Positions 42,582 through 51,316 of a stretch of DNA of 61,861 nt are shown in pieces; position 1 is the stretch's first letter; each line of letters starts with the position of its first letter. This DNA is from JBHEMK01 sp046262635 (lineage in GTDB: Bacteria; Actinomycetota; Thermoleophilia; Gaiellales; Gaiellaceae), in assembly GCA_046262635.1 (NCBI GenBank), contig JBHEMK010000193.1, positions 1 through 61,861 on the forward strand. The letters run 5' to 3'. The notes beneath the pieces were generated by a model. It saw only the letters and a program-made list of their open reading frames with translations. It ran no database searches and was not told the origin of the DNA. The translations under genes and the position numbers were made by a program.

Positions 42582-43667
42582 GTGAAAAGATCGCTGATTC
42601 TCATCGTCTGCCTGCTCCTGACGGCAGCCGTCGCGACCGCAGCCGCGGTCGGCAGCACGAACACGAGCCGGTCTGCCCAGGCGAAGAAGCTGACGATCGG
42701 CTTCGTCACGCACGCCGTCGGGAACCCGTTCATCAAGCAGGTCGAGCAGGCTGCACGCGACGCCGGCAAGGATCTCGGCGTCAACGTGAAGGTCGAGGGT
42801 ACCCCCGCCTTCGATCCCGCGGCCCAGCTCAAGATGGTGCAGGACCTGTTCGCCTCCGGCGCTGACGGTGTGGCGACCTCGATCACCGGTGACTCGATGG
42901 CCAGCGGTCTCAATGCGCTGGTCGCTCAAGGGAAGCCGATCGTCGAGTTCAACATCTTCAGCACCCGCGTGCACGCCCCGTATGTCGGGGAACGGTCGGT
43001 TGGCGACTGGGCGATCCTCGGCAAGGCCGTGCGGGCCAAGATGGGCGGCGGAGGCAAGGTGCTGATCGGCACCTGCGCTCCTGGCTTCCCGGCGCTCGTC
43101 GACCGGATCAGGGGGGTGAAGCGCGGCCTCGGCAGGGGTGTGACGGTCAAGGGCCCGTTCGACGTCACGGGCGATCCGACCAAGAACTACACGGCGTGGC
43201 AGCAGTTGATCGCCGCGAACCCTGACGCGAAGGCCCTGATCGGCGTCTGCGCCCAGGATCTCGAGACGCTCGGCAAGCTGAACAGCCAGAACGGCGACAA
43301 GTTCATCACCGCGGGAGGCGATCCGACCCTCGGGAACCTGGCCGCGATCGCGGGCGGTCACGGCCTGATCTCGATGGGCCAGACCGGTTACATCCAGGGC
43401 TATCTCCCGATCAAGATGATCGTCGACGCCCTCCGCTCCCGGAAGGCGCTGCCGAAGGGCGGCTTCATCTCCTCCGGAGCCGAGATCATCACGAAGTCGG
43501 GTGTCGTCGAGCCCTACGGCCTGCCGAGGTTGACGCCGGCGCAGATCAAGGGCTTCCAGACGAACTCGCGGGCGCAGCACGCGTTCTACAAGCGGCTCTT
43601 TTCGGGCAAGGGTGTGTTTGCGAACTGGCGGAAGCACATCGAACCGATCGCGAATGCGAGTCGGTGA
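42582..43667 (+). CDS. ABC importer 2: sugar-binding protein
   Basis: 361 residues with a clear signal peptide (KRSLILIVCLLLTAAVATAAA) and a RbsB-like fold: KLTIGFVTHAVGNPFIKQV, GADGVATSITGDSMASG, NIFSTRVHAPYVGERS and GLISMGQTGYIQGYLPIKM. GTG start with AAAGGA 8 nt upstream. A very stable hairpin begins 15 nt after its stop codon, inside the start of the ATPase gene. Confidence 0.9.
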   Translation: MKRSLILIVCLLLTAAVATAAAVGSTNTSRSAQAKKLTIGFVTHAVGNPFIKQVEQAARDAGKDLGVNVKVEGTPAFDPAAQLKMVQDLFASGADGVATSITGDSMASGLNALVAQGKPIVEFNIFSTRVHAPYVGERSVGDWAILGKAVRAKMGGGGKVLIGTCAPGFPALVDRIRGVKRGLGRGVTVKGPFDVTGDPTKNYTAWQQLIAANPDAKALIGVCAQDLETLGKLNSQNGDKFITAGGDPTLGNLAAIAGGHGLISMGQTGYIQGYLPIKMIVDALRSRKALPKGGFISSGAEIITKSGVVEPYGLPRLTPAQIKGFQTNSRAQHAFYKRLFSGKGVFANWRKHIEPIANASR

Positions 43668-45237
43668 GGTGGAGCAGCACGGGGAGGACGGCCCCTCGGG
43701 GCCGTCCTCCCGTTCCTCGGCGATCTCGATCCGGGGCCTGACGAAGCACTACGGCGGCGTCCAGGCGCTGAACGGCGTCGACTTCGAGGCGGCGCCCGGC
43801 TCGGTGCACGCCGTCGTCGGCGAGAACGGCGCCGGAAAGTCGACGCTGATGAAGGTGCTCGCCGGGTCGGTCCGGCCGGACGGAGGCAGCATCGCTCTCG
43901 GCGAGGAGGTCTTCGAGGCGCAGACGCCGCACACCGCGCGCGAGCGAGGGATCGGGATCGTCTACCAGGAGCTGAGCCTCTTCCCGAACCGCTCGGTGCT
44001 CGCGAATCTCTTCGTGAACCACGAGCCGCGGCGGCACGGCCTGGTCTCGACGAAGGAGATGGCCGACCGGGCAGCGCCTGTGCTCGCGGAGATCGGCCTC
44101 GAGGTCGACCTCGACAAGCAGGTCGGATTCCTCCCGATCGGGGAGCAGCAGCTCGTCGAGCTCTGCCGCGTCCTGCTCTCGGAGCCGCTGATCCTGATCC
44201 TCGACGAACCGAACTCGGCGCTCAGCGAGGAGGAGACCGGTCGCCTCTTCGCCGTCCTGCGCCGGCTCACGGGCGGCGGGATCACGGTGCTCTACGTCTC
44301 GCATCGGCTCGAGGAGGTGTTCGAGATCGCCGACCGGATCACGGTGATGCGAAACGGCGAGGTCGTGCTGACCGAGGACCGGGCCAACCTGACGATGAGG
44401 GCTGTCGTCGAGGCGATGATCGGGCGGAAGGAGCACGAGCTCTATCCCGAACGACCGGAAAGAAGCCCGGAGTCTCGCGCGCGCTCCCTCAGGGTCGAGC
44501 ACGTGTCGCTACGCCGCCGGCTGTACGACGTCAGCTTCGAGGCGCGCGCCGGCGAGATCGTCGGGCTCGCCGGGATCGAGGGCTCGGGCGTCTCCGATCT
44601 GCTCGGCGTCCTCTTCGGCTCCCGCCGCGCCGACGCGGGCACGGCCATCTTCCCCGACGGCAGTGGTCTGCCGCGCTCGGCCACGGCGGCCGCGCGTAGA
44701 CGGATCAGCCTCGTGCCGGCCGACCGCCGGCACCAGGGGTTGATGCTTGCGAGCGACGTCGCACGGAACATCGCGCACGTCTCCGCCGGCGCCCTGCGGC
44801 GCCGCTCGCCCTGGCTGCCTCGGCGCGATCTCGCCGCCGCTGCCAACCGGCAGATCGAGAACGTGCAGATCAAGACGCCCTCGCCGTGGGCGCAGGTCCA
44901 CCAGCTCTCCGGCGGCAACCAACAGAAGATCGTCATCGGCAAGTGGCTCGAGATCGAACCCGAGGTGATCCTGCTGGACGATCCCGCGCGCGGCGTCGAC
45001 GTCGGCGCGAAGAGCGAGATCTTCCGACTCGTCCGACGCGTCACGAGCGACGGTCGGATCGTCCTCCTGCGCTCGACGGAGCTGCCCGAGCTCCTCGGCC
45101 TCTGCGACCGGATTCTCGTCTTCTATCGCGGGCGGATCGTCGCCGATCGCCGCGCCGAGTCATTCAGCTCCCGCTCGCTCTTGCACGCGATCAACACCGG
45201 CGAGGCGCCGGAGAACCAGGAGGCAGGAATCCCATGA
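43654..45237 (+). CDS. ABC importer 2: double ATPase
   Basis: Two fused nucleotide-binding domains, about 527 residues. Domain 1: Walker A GENGAGKST, loop LPIGEQQLVELCRVL, Walker B LILDEPNSALS. Domain 2: GIEGSGVSD (no Walker lysine), signature LSGGNQQKIVIG, Walker B reading ILLDDPARGVD, where the catalytic Glu has become Asp. ATG 43654 overlaps the binding-protein gene; a GTG at 43669 is the alternative. The first codons form the hairpin at 43682-43711. Its stop overlaps the mutarotase gene (ATGA). Confidence 0.9.
   Translation: MRVGEVEQHGEDGPSGPSSRSSAISIRGLTKHYGGVQALNGVDFEAAPGSVHAVVGENGAGKSTLMKVLAGSVRPDGGSIALGEEVFEAQTPHTARERGIGIVYQELSLFPNRSVLANLFVNHEPRRHGLVSTKEMADRAAPVLAEIGLEVDLDKQVGFLPIGEQQLVELCRVLLSEPLILILDEPNSALSEEETGRLFAVLRRLTGGGITVLYVSHRLEEVFEIADRITVMRNGEVVLTEDRANLTMRAVVEAMIGRKEHELYPERPERSPESRARSLRVEHVSLRRRLYDVSFEARAGEIVGLAGIEGSGVSDLLGVLFGSRRADAGTAIFPDGSGLPRSATAAARRRISLVPADRRHQGLMLASDVARNIAHVSAGALRRRSPWLPRRDLAAAANRQIENVQIKTPSPWAQVHQLSGGNQQKIVIGKWLEIEPEVILLDDPARGVDVGAKSEIFRLVRRVTSDGRIVLLRSTELPELLGLCDRILVFYRGRIVADRRAESFSSRSLLHAINTGEAPENQEAGIP
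43682..43711 (+). repeat. Perfect 14-bp inverted repeat between binding-protein and ATPase genes
   Basis: GGGAGGACGGCCCC and GGGGCCGTCCTCCC are separated by 2 nt. It begins 15 nt after the binding-protein stop codon. The matching hairpin in importer 1 suggests mRNA stabilisation or partial termination so that the binding protein is made in excess. Confidence 0.72.
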
Positions 45238-45566
45238 TCCGTCGAGCGTTCACGCTGCGGCTCAAGCCCGGCGCGCTAGCCGAGTACAAGGAGCACCACG
45301 ACAAGATCTGGCCCGAGCTCGTCGAGGAGATCGAGCGCAGCGGCATCGCAACCATGACCGCATTCGAGGCCGATCCCATGATCTTCTACTACTCGGAGAT
45401 CCTCGACGAGGGCGCCTGGGATCGGTTGTGGCGCACGGAGGTGCACGAGCGCTGGGGGGAGCTCTTCAAGCCCCTGATGAGCTTCACGGAGGATGGGATC
45501 GTGGACGCCGGCGACCTGCGGGAGATTTTTCACCTCGACACGAAAGCGACGCGGCAGTCCGCATGA
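45234..45566 (+). CDS. L-rhamnose mutarotase-like protein 1
   Basis: 110 residues of the RhaM/YiiL fold, which interconverts alpha and beta anomers of L-rhamnose or L-fucose. Signatures: RRAFTLRLKPGALAEYKEHH (split as FTLRLKPG and EYKEHHDKIWPEL), GIATMTAFEAD and FYYSEI. The active-site His in EHHDKIWPEL is present. It overlaps the ATPase gene by ATGA and the SDR gene after it, so it is co-made with importer 2, pointing to a 6-deoxyhexose as imported sugar. Confidence 0.88.
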   Translation: MIRRAFTLRLKPGALAEYKEHHDKIWPELVEEIERSGIATMTAFEADPMIFYYSEILDEGAWDRLWRTEVHERWGELFKPLMSFTEDGIVDAGDLREIFHLDTKATRQSA

Positions 45567-46351
45567 CCGAGCTCTCCGACGCTGTCGCCGTCGTGACGGG
45601 CGGGAGCCGCGGGCTGGGCAAGGACGTGGCTGACGCGCTGGCCGTACGTGGCGTCAAGGTTGCTTCCGTCTCGCGCACAGCCGAGCGCTTCCGCACCGAC
45701 GTCCGCGACCCTGAACAGGTTGCGCGGCTTGTGCGCCAGGTCGTGGAGCAGCTCGGCACGCCGACGATCCTCTTCAACGCGGCGGGGACGTTCGGTCCGC
45801 TCGAGCGCTTTCGCGACACCGACCCGGCCGCCTGGGTCGAGACCGTGACGGTCGACGCGATCGGGCCCTATCTGACGTCCCGCGCCTTCGTCGGCGGCAT
45901 GATCGAGGCGGGCTGGGGCCGGATCATCAACGTCACCTCCGCGGCCTCGCTCCATCCTCCCGGCGCCCTCGGGAGCGCCTACGCAACCGCCAAGGCCGCG
46001 CTCAACCAGCTGACGCGGCACCTGGCCGCGGACCTCGAGGGCACGGGCGTCACGGCGAACGTGATCCATCCCGGCGACGTCCGCACGGCGATGTGGGCCG
46101 ACATCCGCGACCAGGCGGCGCGCCTCGGGGAGGTGGCCCGGCCCTTCAGCGAGTGGGCACACTGGGTGGACGAGACGGGAGGCGACCCGCCCTCGAAGGC
46201 GGTCGACCTCGTGCTGCGAATTCTCGAGAGCGACCTGAACGGTCGATTCCTCTGGGTCGACCAGCCGTTGCAAGCACCGATTCCGAGCTGGGGTGACGGA
46301 GCGGAGCTCCAGCCCTGGCGAGAGAGGAGTTCCCAGTGCCGAAGAAGCTGA
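45563..46351 (+). CDS. Short-chain dehydrogenase/reductase (SDR 5)
   Basis: 262 residues with TGGSRGLGKDVADAL, a shortened second strand, FNAAGTFGP, NVTSAASLHPPG and YATAKAA. It ends in an extended tail (DLNGRFLWVDQPLQAPIPSW) unlike the other SDRs of the island. Because it lies between a mutarotase and a Gfo/Idh/MocA gene in the importer 2 operon, oxidation of the incoming sugar is likely. The last 16 nt overlap the next gene. Confidence 0.87.
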   Translation: MTELSDAVAVVTGGSRGLGKDVADALAVRGVKVASVSRTAERFRTDVRDPEQVARLVRQVVEQLGTPTILFNAAGTFGPLERFRDTDPAAWVETVTVDAIGPYLTSRAFVGGMIEAGWGRIINVTSAASLHPPGALGSAYATAKAALNQLTRHLAADLEGTGVTANVIHPGDVRTAMWADIRDQAARLGEVARPFSEWAHWVDETGGDPPSKAVDLVLRILESDLNGRFLWVDQPLQAPIPSWGDGAELQPWRERSSQCRRS

Positions 46352-47406
46352 GACTCGGCGTGATCGGCGCGGGGTCGTGGGCCGTTGCGTCCCACCTGCC
46401 GAACTTCGCGCAGCGCCGCGGTGAGCTGGAATTCGTCGGTGTGTCGCGGAAGGGACCGGAGCTGCTGCAGAAGATCAAGGACGACTTCGGTTTCCAGATC
46501 GCGAGTGAGGACTACCGCGACGTGCTCGACGCGGGCATCGACATCTGCCTCGTGGCCAGCCCCACCGGCTTGCACCACGAGCACGCAAAGGCGGCGCTCG
46601 AGTCCGGTGCGCACGTGCTCGTCGAGAAGCCGGTGACGATCGATCCCGCCGATGCGTGGGAGCTGGCCGAGACCGCCGACCGCCAGGGCCTCCATCTGGT
46701 CTGTTCCTTCGGCTGGAACTTCCGCCCGATGCTGCGCGCGGCCAAGGAGCTGATGGAGAGCAAGGGGATCGGCGCCGTCGAACAGGTCGTCCTGCACATG
46801 ACCTCGGCGACGCGCGAGCTGCTCTCGAACACCGGTGCCTACCCGCAGGCGAGCCCCGAGACGATCCCCGAGGCGGCGACGTGGACCGATCCGCGCATCT
46901 CGGGCGGGGGCTATGGCCAGGCGCAGCTCTCCCATGCGCTCGGGCTGGCGCTCTGGCTGACGGAGCTCCGCGGCCAGGAGGTGTTCGCCTACATGTCGAC
47001 GATCCTCGACTCGCCGGTCGAGCACTACGACGCCTGCTCGCTGCGCTTCACGAACGGCGCCGTCGGTGTGATGGCGGGCGGCTCGGCGCATCTCGGCTAC
47101 GACGGCAACAAGCACCAGATCGAGCTGCGCGCGATCGGCAGCGAAGGACATCTCGTCTGCGATCTCCAGCGCGAGCTCCTCTGGATCTACAGCCCGGCGG
47201 ACGGGGACACGAAGCCGCCGGTGCGGCCGGGGGACGGTGTCTATGACTGCGACGGCCCGCCTCACGCACTCGTCGACCTCGCGCTCGGGAAGGAGGTCCG
47301 AAACTGTGCGCCCGGCGAGCTCGGTGCCCGCACCGTCGAGGTCCTCGACGCTGCCTACCGCAGCGCGCGCAGCGGCAACCGGGAGGCGGTCGGGACCGAA
47401 AGCTAG
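46336..47406 (+). CDS. Gfo/Idh/MocA-family oxidoreductase
   Basis: 356 residues: N-terminal Rossmann domain (RLGVIGAGSWAVASHLPNFA, CLVASPTGLHHEHAKAALESG) with the family EKPVTIDP motif, then the C-terminal barrel-like domain (GGGYGQAQLSHALGLALWLT) holding the usual His. Acts on sugars or inositols with NAD(P). GTG start with GAGAGGAG upstream. Last gene of the importer 2 operon and convergent with the second mutarotase gene (4-nt overlap). Confidence 0.9.
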   Translation: MPKKLRLGVIGAGSWAVASHLPNFAQRRGELEFVGVSRKGPELLQKIKDDFGFQIASEDYRDVLDAGIDICLVASPTGLHHEHAKAALESGAHVLVEKPVTIDPADAWELAETADRQGLHLVCSFGWNFRPMLRAAKELMESKGIGAVEQVVLHMTSATRELLSNTGAYPQASPETIPEAATWTDPRISGGGYGQAQLSHALGLALWLTELRGQEVFAYMSTILDSPVEHYDACSLRFTNGAVGVMAGGSAHLGYDGNKHQIELRAIGSEGHLVCDLQRELLWIYSPADGDTKPPVRPGDGVYDCDGPPHALVDLALGKEVRNCAPGELGARTVEVLDAAYRSARSGNREAVGTES

Positions 47407-47717
47407 TCCTGATGCCAGACCTCGTCGGCGCGGAACAGGTTCCCCTGCTCGTCCGTCAGCTGTTCGATCACGTCCTCGAACCAGCTTGCCCAGCGTGCGT
47501 TCACGTCGGTCTCGGCGACCTTGCCGAATGCCGTCGCCGCGTCCGGGTGGCACTCCGCGTACGCCGTGATCTGCAGGCCGCGCCGGAAGAGCGTGTAGTT
47601 GCGGATGCCCGCCTCCCGGATCGCCTCGACCAGCTCGGGCCAGATCTCGTCGTGGCGGCGCCTGTACTCGTCCTCTGTTCCGGGCTTGATCGCGAACGTG
47701 AAGCAGATCCGTTCCAA
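47403..47717 (-). CDS. L-rhamnose mutarotase-like protein 2
   Basis: 104 residues of the same family as the gene at 45234: CFTFAIKPGTEDEYRRRHDEIWPELVEAI (seen as FAIKPG and RRRHDEIWPEL), NYTLFRRGLQITAYAEC and DVNARWASWFEDV. TTG start 5 nt after the permease stop of importer 3, so it is the last gene of that leftward operon. Two diverged copies, each in its own importer operon, suggest two different deoxysugars or two anomer preferences. Confidence 0.87.
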   Translation of the reverse strand: MERICFTFAIKPGTEDEYRRRHDEIWPELVEAIREAGIRNYTLFRRGLQITAYAECHPDAATAFGKVAETDVNARWASWFEDVIEQLTDEQGNLFRADEVWHQD

Positions 47718-47722
47718 CGGCG

Positions 47723-48766
47723 TTATCCCGACGTGAGCCGGATCCGCAGCTGGTCGAGCGACACCGCTGCAATCAGCAGCGTTCCCTGCGCGACCTCCTG
47801 ATAGAACGGGTCGATGTTCAGCAGGATGAGGCCGTTGTTCAGCACGCCGATGATCAGCAGGCCGAGGATCGTGCCGAGAATCGTTCCGCGTCCACCCGCC
47901 AGGCTCGCGCCGCCCAGGATCACTGCGGTCACGACCGACAGCTCGAGGCCGAGCGACGCGACCGGTGACGCCGCGCCGAGCTGCGACGTCAGGATCAAGC
48001 CGCCGAGCGCGGTGCAAAGGCCGGAGAGCAGGAAGCCCACGAAGATCAGCCGCTTCGAGCGGATGCCTGTCAACCGCGCCGCGACGGGGTTCGCGCCGAT
48101 CGCGTACATCGACCTGCCGAAGACCGTGTAGCGCATGATGAACCAGAATACGACGAAGATACCGAGGAGGATCAGCACCGGAGTTGGGATGTTCCAGAAC
48201 GGCCGCGACGTGCCGAGACTGCCGAAGTTGTCGAGGATCAGCGTCTGCCCGCCGGAAACCACCTTCCCGAGCCCGCGCAGGACTGCCAGCATGCCGAGCG
48301 TCGTGATCAACGCGTTGACGCCGACGACCGTGACGAAGAAGCCATTGATCAATCCGATGCCGAGCCCGACCGCCAGCACGAGCAACACGCCGACCCAGAT
48401 CGAGAGGCCGTGCCCGGCGACCATGTACGCAAGCATCACGCCCGTGAAGGCGGTTCCAGAGCCGACGGAGAGGTCGAACTGGCCCGCCACGAGCAGCAGC
48501 GTCGCCGGGGCGGCGATGATGCCGGCGACGGCGACCGCGGTCAGGATGTTCAGCCAGTTGTCCCACCCGTTCGTCGAGAGCGGGTGCCAGAAGTACGGCG
48601 ACTTGAGGGAGAAGAAGACGACCTCGACGACGAAGAACGCGACCAGCGCCGTGAGCTCGGGAACCGATCGTCCCCTGCGCGTCCGCACGGCAGGCGTCGT
48701 CACTGCCGGCCCCTCCGCTGCGGCCTCGCCCGAGGCGAGCTGCGTCGGCTCGTCCGCTTCCGTCAT
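47723..48766 (-). CDS. ABC importer 3: permease
   Basis: RbsC-type permease of 347 residues, with an Ala/Glu-rich cytoplasmic start and about ten transmembrane segments. Signatures: LLLVAGQFDLSVGSGTAFTG, LITTLGMLAVLRGLG and AVILGGASLAGGRGTILGTILGLLI pieces. Follows the ATPase gene by 2 nt. Members of this type import pentoses or 6-deoxyhexoses. Confidence 0.9.
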   Translation of the reverse strand: MTEADEPTQLASGEAAAEGPAVTTPAVRTRRGRSVPELTALVAFFVVEVVFFSLKSPYFWHPLSTNGWDNWLNILTAVAVAGIIAAPATLLLVAGQFDLSVGSGTAFTGVMLAYMVAGHGLSIWVGVLLVLAVGLGIGLINGFFVTVVGVNALITTLGMLAVLRGLGKVVSGGQTLILDNFGSLGTSRPFWNIPTPVLILLGIFVVFWFIMRYTVFGRSMYAIGANPVAARLTGIRSKRLIFVGFLLSGLCTALGGLILTSQLGAASPVASLGLELSVVTAVILGGASLAGGRGTILGTILGLLIIGVLNNGLILLNIDPFYQEVAQGTLLIAAVSLDQLRIRLTSG

Positions 48767-48768
48767 CG

Positions 48769-50265
48769 TCAGCCTCCCGCCGCTTCGGTCAAGACCTCGG
48801 TCGTGATCTCGTCTCCTGCGAACCAGGCGACGATCCGCCCCCGGGCCATCACCGCGGCCCGGTCAGCGACCTGCACGACCTCCTCGTAGTCGGAGGTCGG
48901 GATGAGAATGCCGACGCCCTGGGCGCTGAGAGCCCTGATCGAGCGGTAGATCTCCTGCCTCGCGCCCACGTCGACCCCGCGCGTGGGCTCGACGAGCAGG
49001 AGCGCGTGGCTCTGCCGCTCGAGCCAGCGGCCGAGCAGCACCTTCTGCTGGTTGCCGCCCGAGAGCGTTCCGATCGGCTGAGCCGGGTCGTTCCGCGAGC
49101 GAATCCCGAGGGTGTCGTGCCAGCGGCGGTAGGCGGCGGCCTCGATTCCGCCCGTGATAAAGCCAAACGCCTTGGCGAGGCGGCGCCACGACGGCGCGCT
49201 GAGGTTCTCGGCGACCGGCCGCACCGCGAACACCCCCTCCCGCTGGCGGTCGGCCGGCAGCAGCCCGACGCCGGCGGCAATCGCCTGCGCCGGCCCGCGA
49301 AACGCGACCCGCTTGCCGTCGAGCTCGAGCGTCCCACCCGTGAGCGACAGCGTGCCGAACGCCGCTTCGGCGATCTCGCCCGTGCCCGAGCCGACCTTGC
49401 CGTACAGGGCGACGACCTCACCCGGATGGACGTCGAGGTCGACATCGGCGAACGCACCCTCGCTCGAAGCCCCCTCGAAACGCAGCACCGGCGTCTCGCC
49501 GGTCGCCCACGTCGGCGCGGGGGGCCGCTGGACGTCCTCGATCGCGCGCCCGACCATCGCAGATACGAGCTCGCGCCGGCCCAGGTCGGCAACGTCACCG
49601 ACAAGCACGACGTTGCCGTCTCGCAGCACCTGCACGCGGTCGGCGATCTGGCGCACCTCGTCGAGCCTGTGCGTGATGTAGATGAGCGAGACGCCCCGCT
49701 CGCGCAAGCGGTGCACGAAGGTGAAGAGTCGGTCGACCTCCTGGGACGAGAGCGCCGCCGTCGGCTCGTCGAGGATCAAGCAGCGAGCCTCGTCCGAGAG
49801 TGCGCGTGCGATCTCGACCACCTGGCGTTCGCCGATGCGCAGAGAGCTCACCGGTCGCATTGGGTCGATGTCGACGCCGAGCTGCTCGAGCGCCCGTTCG
49901 GCGCGGCGCCGAAGGGTCCGCCAGTTGACCACACCCCGGCGTCCCGGCCACCGGCCGAGCGAGATGTTCTCCGCGACCGTCAGCGCGGGTGCGTCGGAGA
50001 GCTCCTGGAAGATCATGCGGATGCCGAGCTGGCGCGCGGTCACCGGCGTCAGCCCAGCGTGCAGCTCGCCACCGACGTCGATCTCGCCGGCATCGGCTGT
50101 GTAGTCGCCGGCGAGGATCTTCACCAGCGTGGACTTGCCTGCTCCGTTCTCGCCGAGCAGCGCGAGGACCGTGCCGCCGGCCGCGTCGAGATCCACTCCG
50201 TGCAGGACCTCGACGCCGCCGAACGACTTGCGGATTCCGCGCGCCTGAAGCCGGAAGTCCGCCAA
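48769..50265 (-). CDS. ABC importer 3: double ATPase
   Basis: 498 residues in two nucleotide-binding domains. Domain 1: Walker A GENGAGKST, RIGERQVVEIARALS, Walker B LILDEPTAALS. Domain 2: GKVGSGTGE, signature LSGGNQQKVLLG, Walker B LLLVEPTRGVD, with Val instead of the Mg-binding Asp. The start is TTG 50265, 8 nt after the binding-protein stop; longer frames run into that gene. Leftward operon: binding protein, ATPase, permease, mutarotase. Confidence 0.9.
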   Translation of the reverse strand: MADFRLQARGIRKSFGGVEVLHGVDLDAAGGTVLALLGENGAGKSTLVKILAGDYTADAGEIDVGGELHAGLTPVTARQLGIRMIFQELSDAPALTVAENISLGRWPGRRGVVNWRTLRRRAERALEQLGVDIDPMRPVSSLRIGERQVVEIARALSDEARCLILDEPTAALSSQEVDRLFTFVHRLRERGVSLIYITHRLDEVRQIADRVQVLRDGNVVLVGDVADLGRRELVSAMVGRAIEDVQRPPAPTWATGETPVLRFEGASSEGAFADVDLDVHPGEVVALYGKVGSGTGEIAEAAFGTLSLTGGTLELDGKRVAFRGPAQAIAAGVGLLPADRQREGVFAVRPVAENLSAPSWRRLAKAFGFITGGIEAAAYRRWHDTLGIRSRNDPAQPIGTLSGGNQQKVLLGRWLERQSHALLLVEPTRGVDVGARQEIYRSIRALSAQGVGILIPTSDYEEVVQVADRAAVMARGRIVAWFAGDEITTEVLTEAAGG

Positions 50266-50273
50266 GACCGGGC

Positions 50274-51287
50274 CTAGCAGCCCTTCGGCTTGTAGTACTT
50301 GAGCAGGTTGGTGTGGTTGACGACCACGTGCGGAACGTACAGCAGCTTCGGCACCTTCTTGCCCTTGATCGCATCGATCAGATACGGAACGCCTATCTCG
50401 CCGTACCGCTCCGGGTAGAACGCCACGTCGCCGGCCCACTGCGGGTTGTTCTTCATCAGACACCACGACGACGGATCGGCGCCCGTGCCCGACACGAAGA
50501 GGTCTTTCACGCGACCGGCCACCTTCGCCGCGGCGAGCGCGCCTTCGATTCCGTCGTCGTTGATCGAGACGACCATGATGCGGTGCTTGCCCGGGAGCGC
50601 GGTCAGGACGTCGGCGAACTTCGTTCGCGCCTTGTCGATGCGATCGGCATCGTCGACCTTACGGACGTCGTGCGCCTTGCCGCAGACGCTCTCGAAGCCC
50701 TTCTGTTGACCGCCGAGGCGGAGGTCGTCCACGACTCCTGCAGCGGATGAGTGGAGCCAGATGAAGGCGTCGTACTTGCACTGGAGGTGCGCCTTGACGT
50801 ACTTGCCGAGAGACCTCCCCGCGATGTAGCCGGCATACGCGTTGTCGGCGCCCATGAACGCAACCTCGCAGGGCTTCTGGTGGATGTCGATCGAGATCAC
50901 CGGCACGTGCGGGCCCGCCTTGCAGATCTGGGCCGAGGCGTTGGCGAAGAGCTGGAAGTTGAGATATCCCTGGACACCCTGCGTCTTGAAGCTCTTCGCA
51001 CAGTCGAGCGCCTTGGAGGCGTCGAGCGCGGAGTCGCAGAAGACGAGCTTCGCACCTGCGATCTTGGCCTGCTTCTTGATGCTGTTGGAGACGAGCACCA
51101 CGAACGGCACCGACTGGCCCAACGAGATGTACCCGATCTTCAGGCCCTTGCCGCTGCCAGGGGTCGCCCCGCGGAACGTCACCGCCTTGTGCGGCGGGGC
51201 CGCGAACATCGTCGCATACGCCGTTGCCGCGAACGCACCTGTGGCAACAATCGCTAGGACGACGAAGAGCTTCACTCCACGTCGCAT
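50274..51287 (-). CDS. ABC importer 3: sugar-binding protein
   Basis: 337 residues with a signal peptide (KLFVVLAIVATGAFAATAYA) and RbsB-like domains: LKIGYISLGQSVPFVVLVSN, VFCDSALDASKALDCAKSFK, PVISIDIHQKPCEVAFMGADNAYAGYIAG in short pieces, and ISINDDGIEGAL. It has six Cys residues in the mature part, which is unusual for the family and may mean disulfides. ATG with AGGAGG upstream. First gene of importer 3 under operator site 12. Confidence 0.9.
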   Translation of the reverse strand: MRRGVKLFVVLAIVATGAFAATAYATMFAAPPHKAVTFRGATPGSGKGLKIGYISLGQSVPFVVLVSNSIKKQAKIAGAKLVFCDSALDASKALDCAKSFKTQGVQGYLNFQLFANASAQICKAGPHVPVISIDIHQKPCEVAFMGADNAYAGYIAGRSLGKYVKAHLQCKYDAFIWLHSSAAGVVDDLRLGGQQKGFESVCGKAHDVRKVDDADRIDKARTKFADVLTALPGKHRIMVVSINDDGIEGALAAAKVAGRVKDLFVSGTGADPSSWCLMKNNPQWAGDVAFYPERYGEIGVPYLIDAIKGKKVPKLLYVPHVVVNHTNLLKYYKPKGC

Positions 51288-51316
51288 TCCGACCTCCTTC
51301 GCTTGAAATCAAAACC

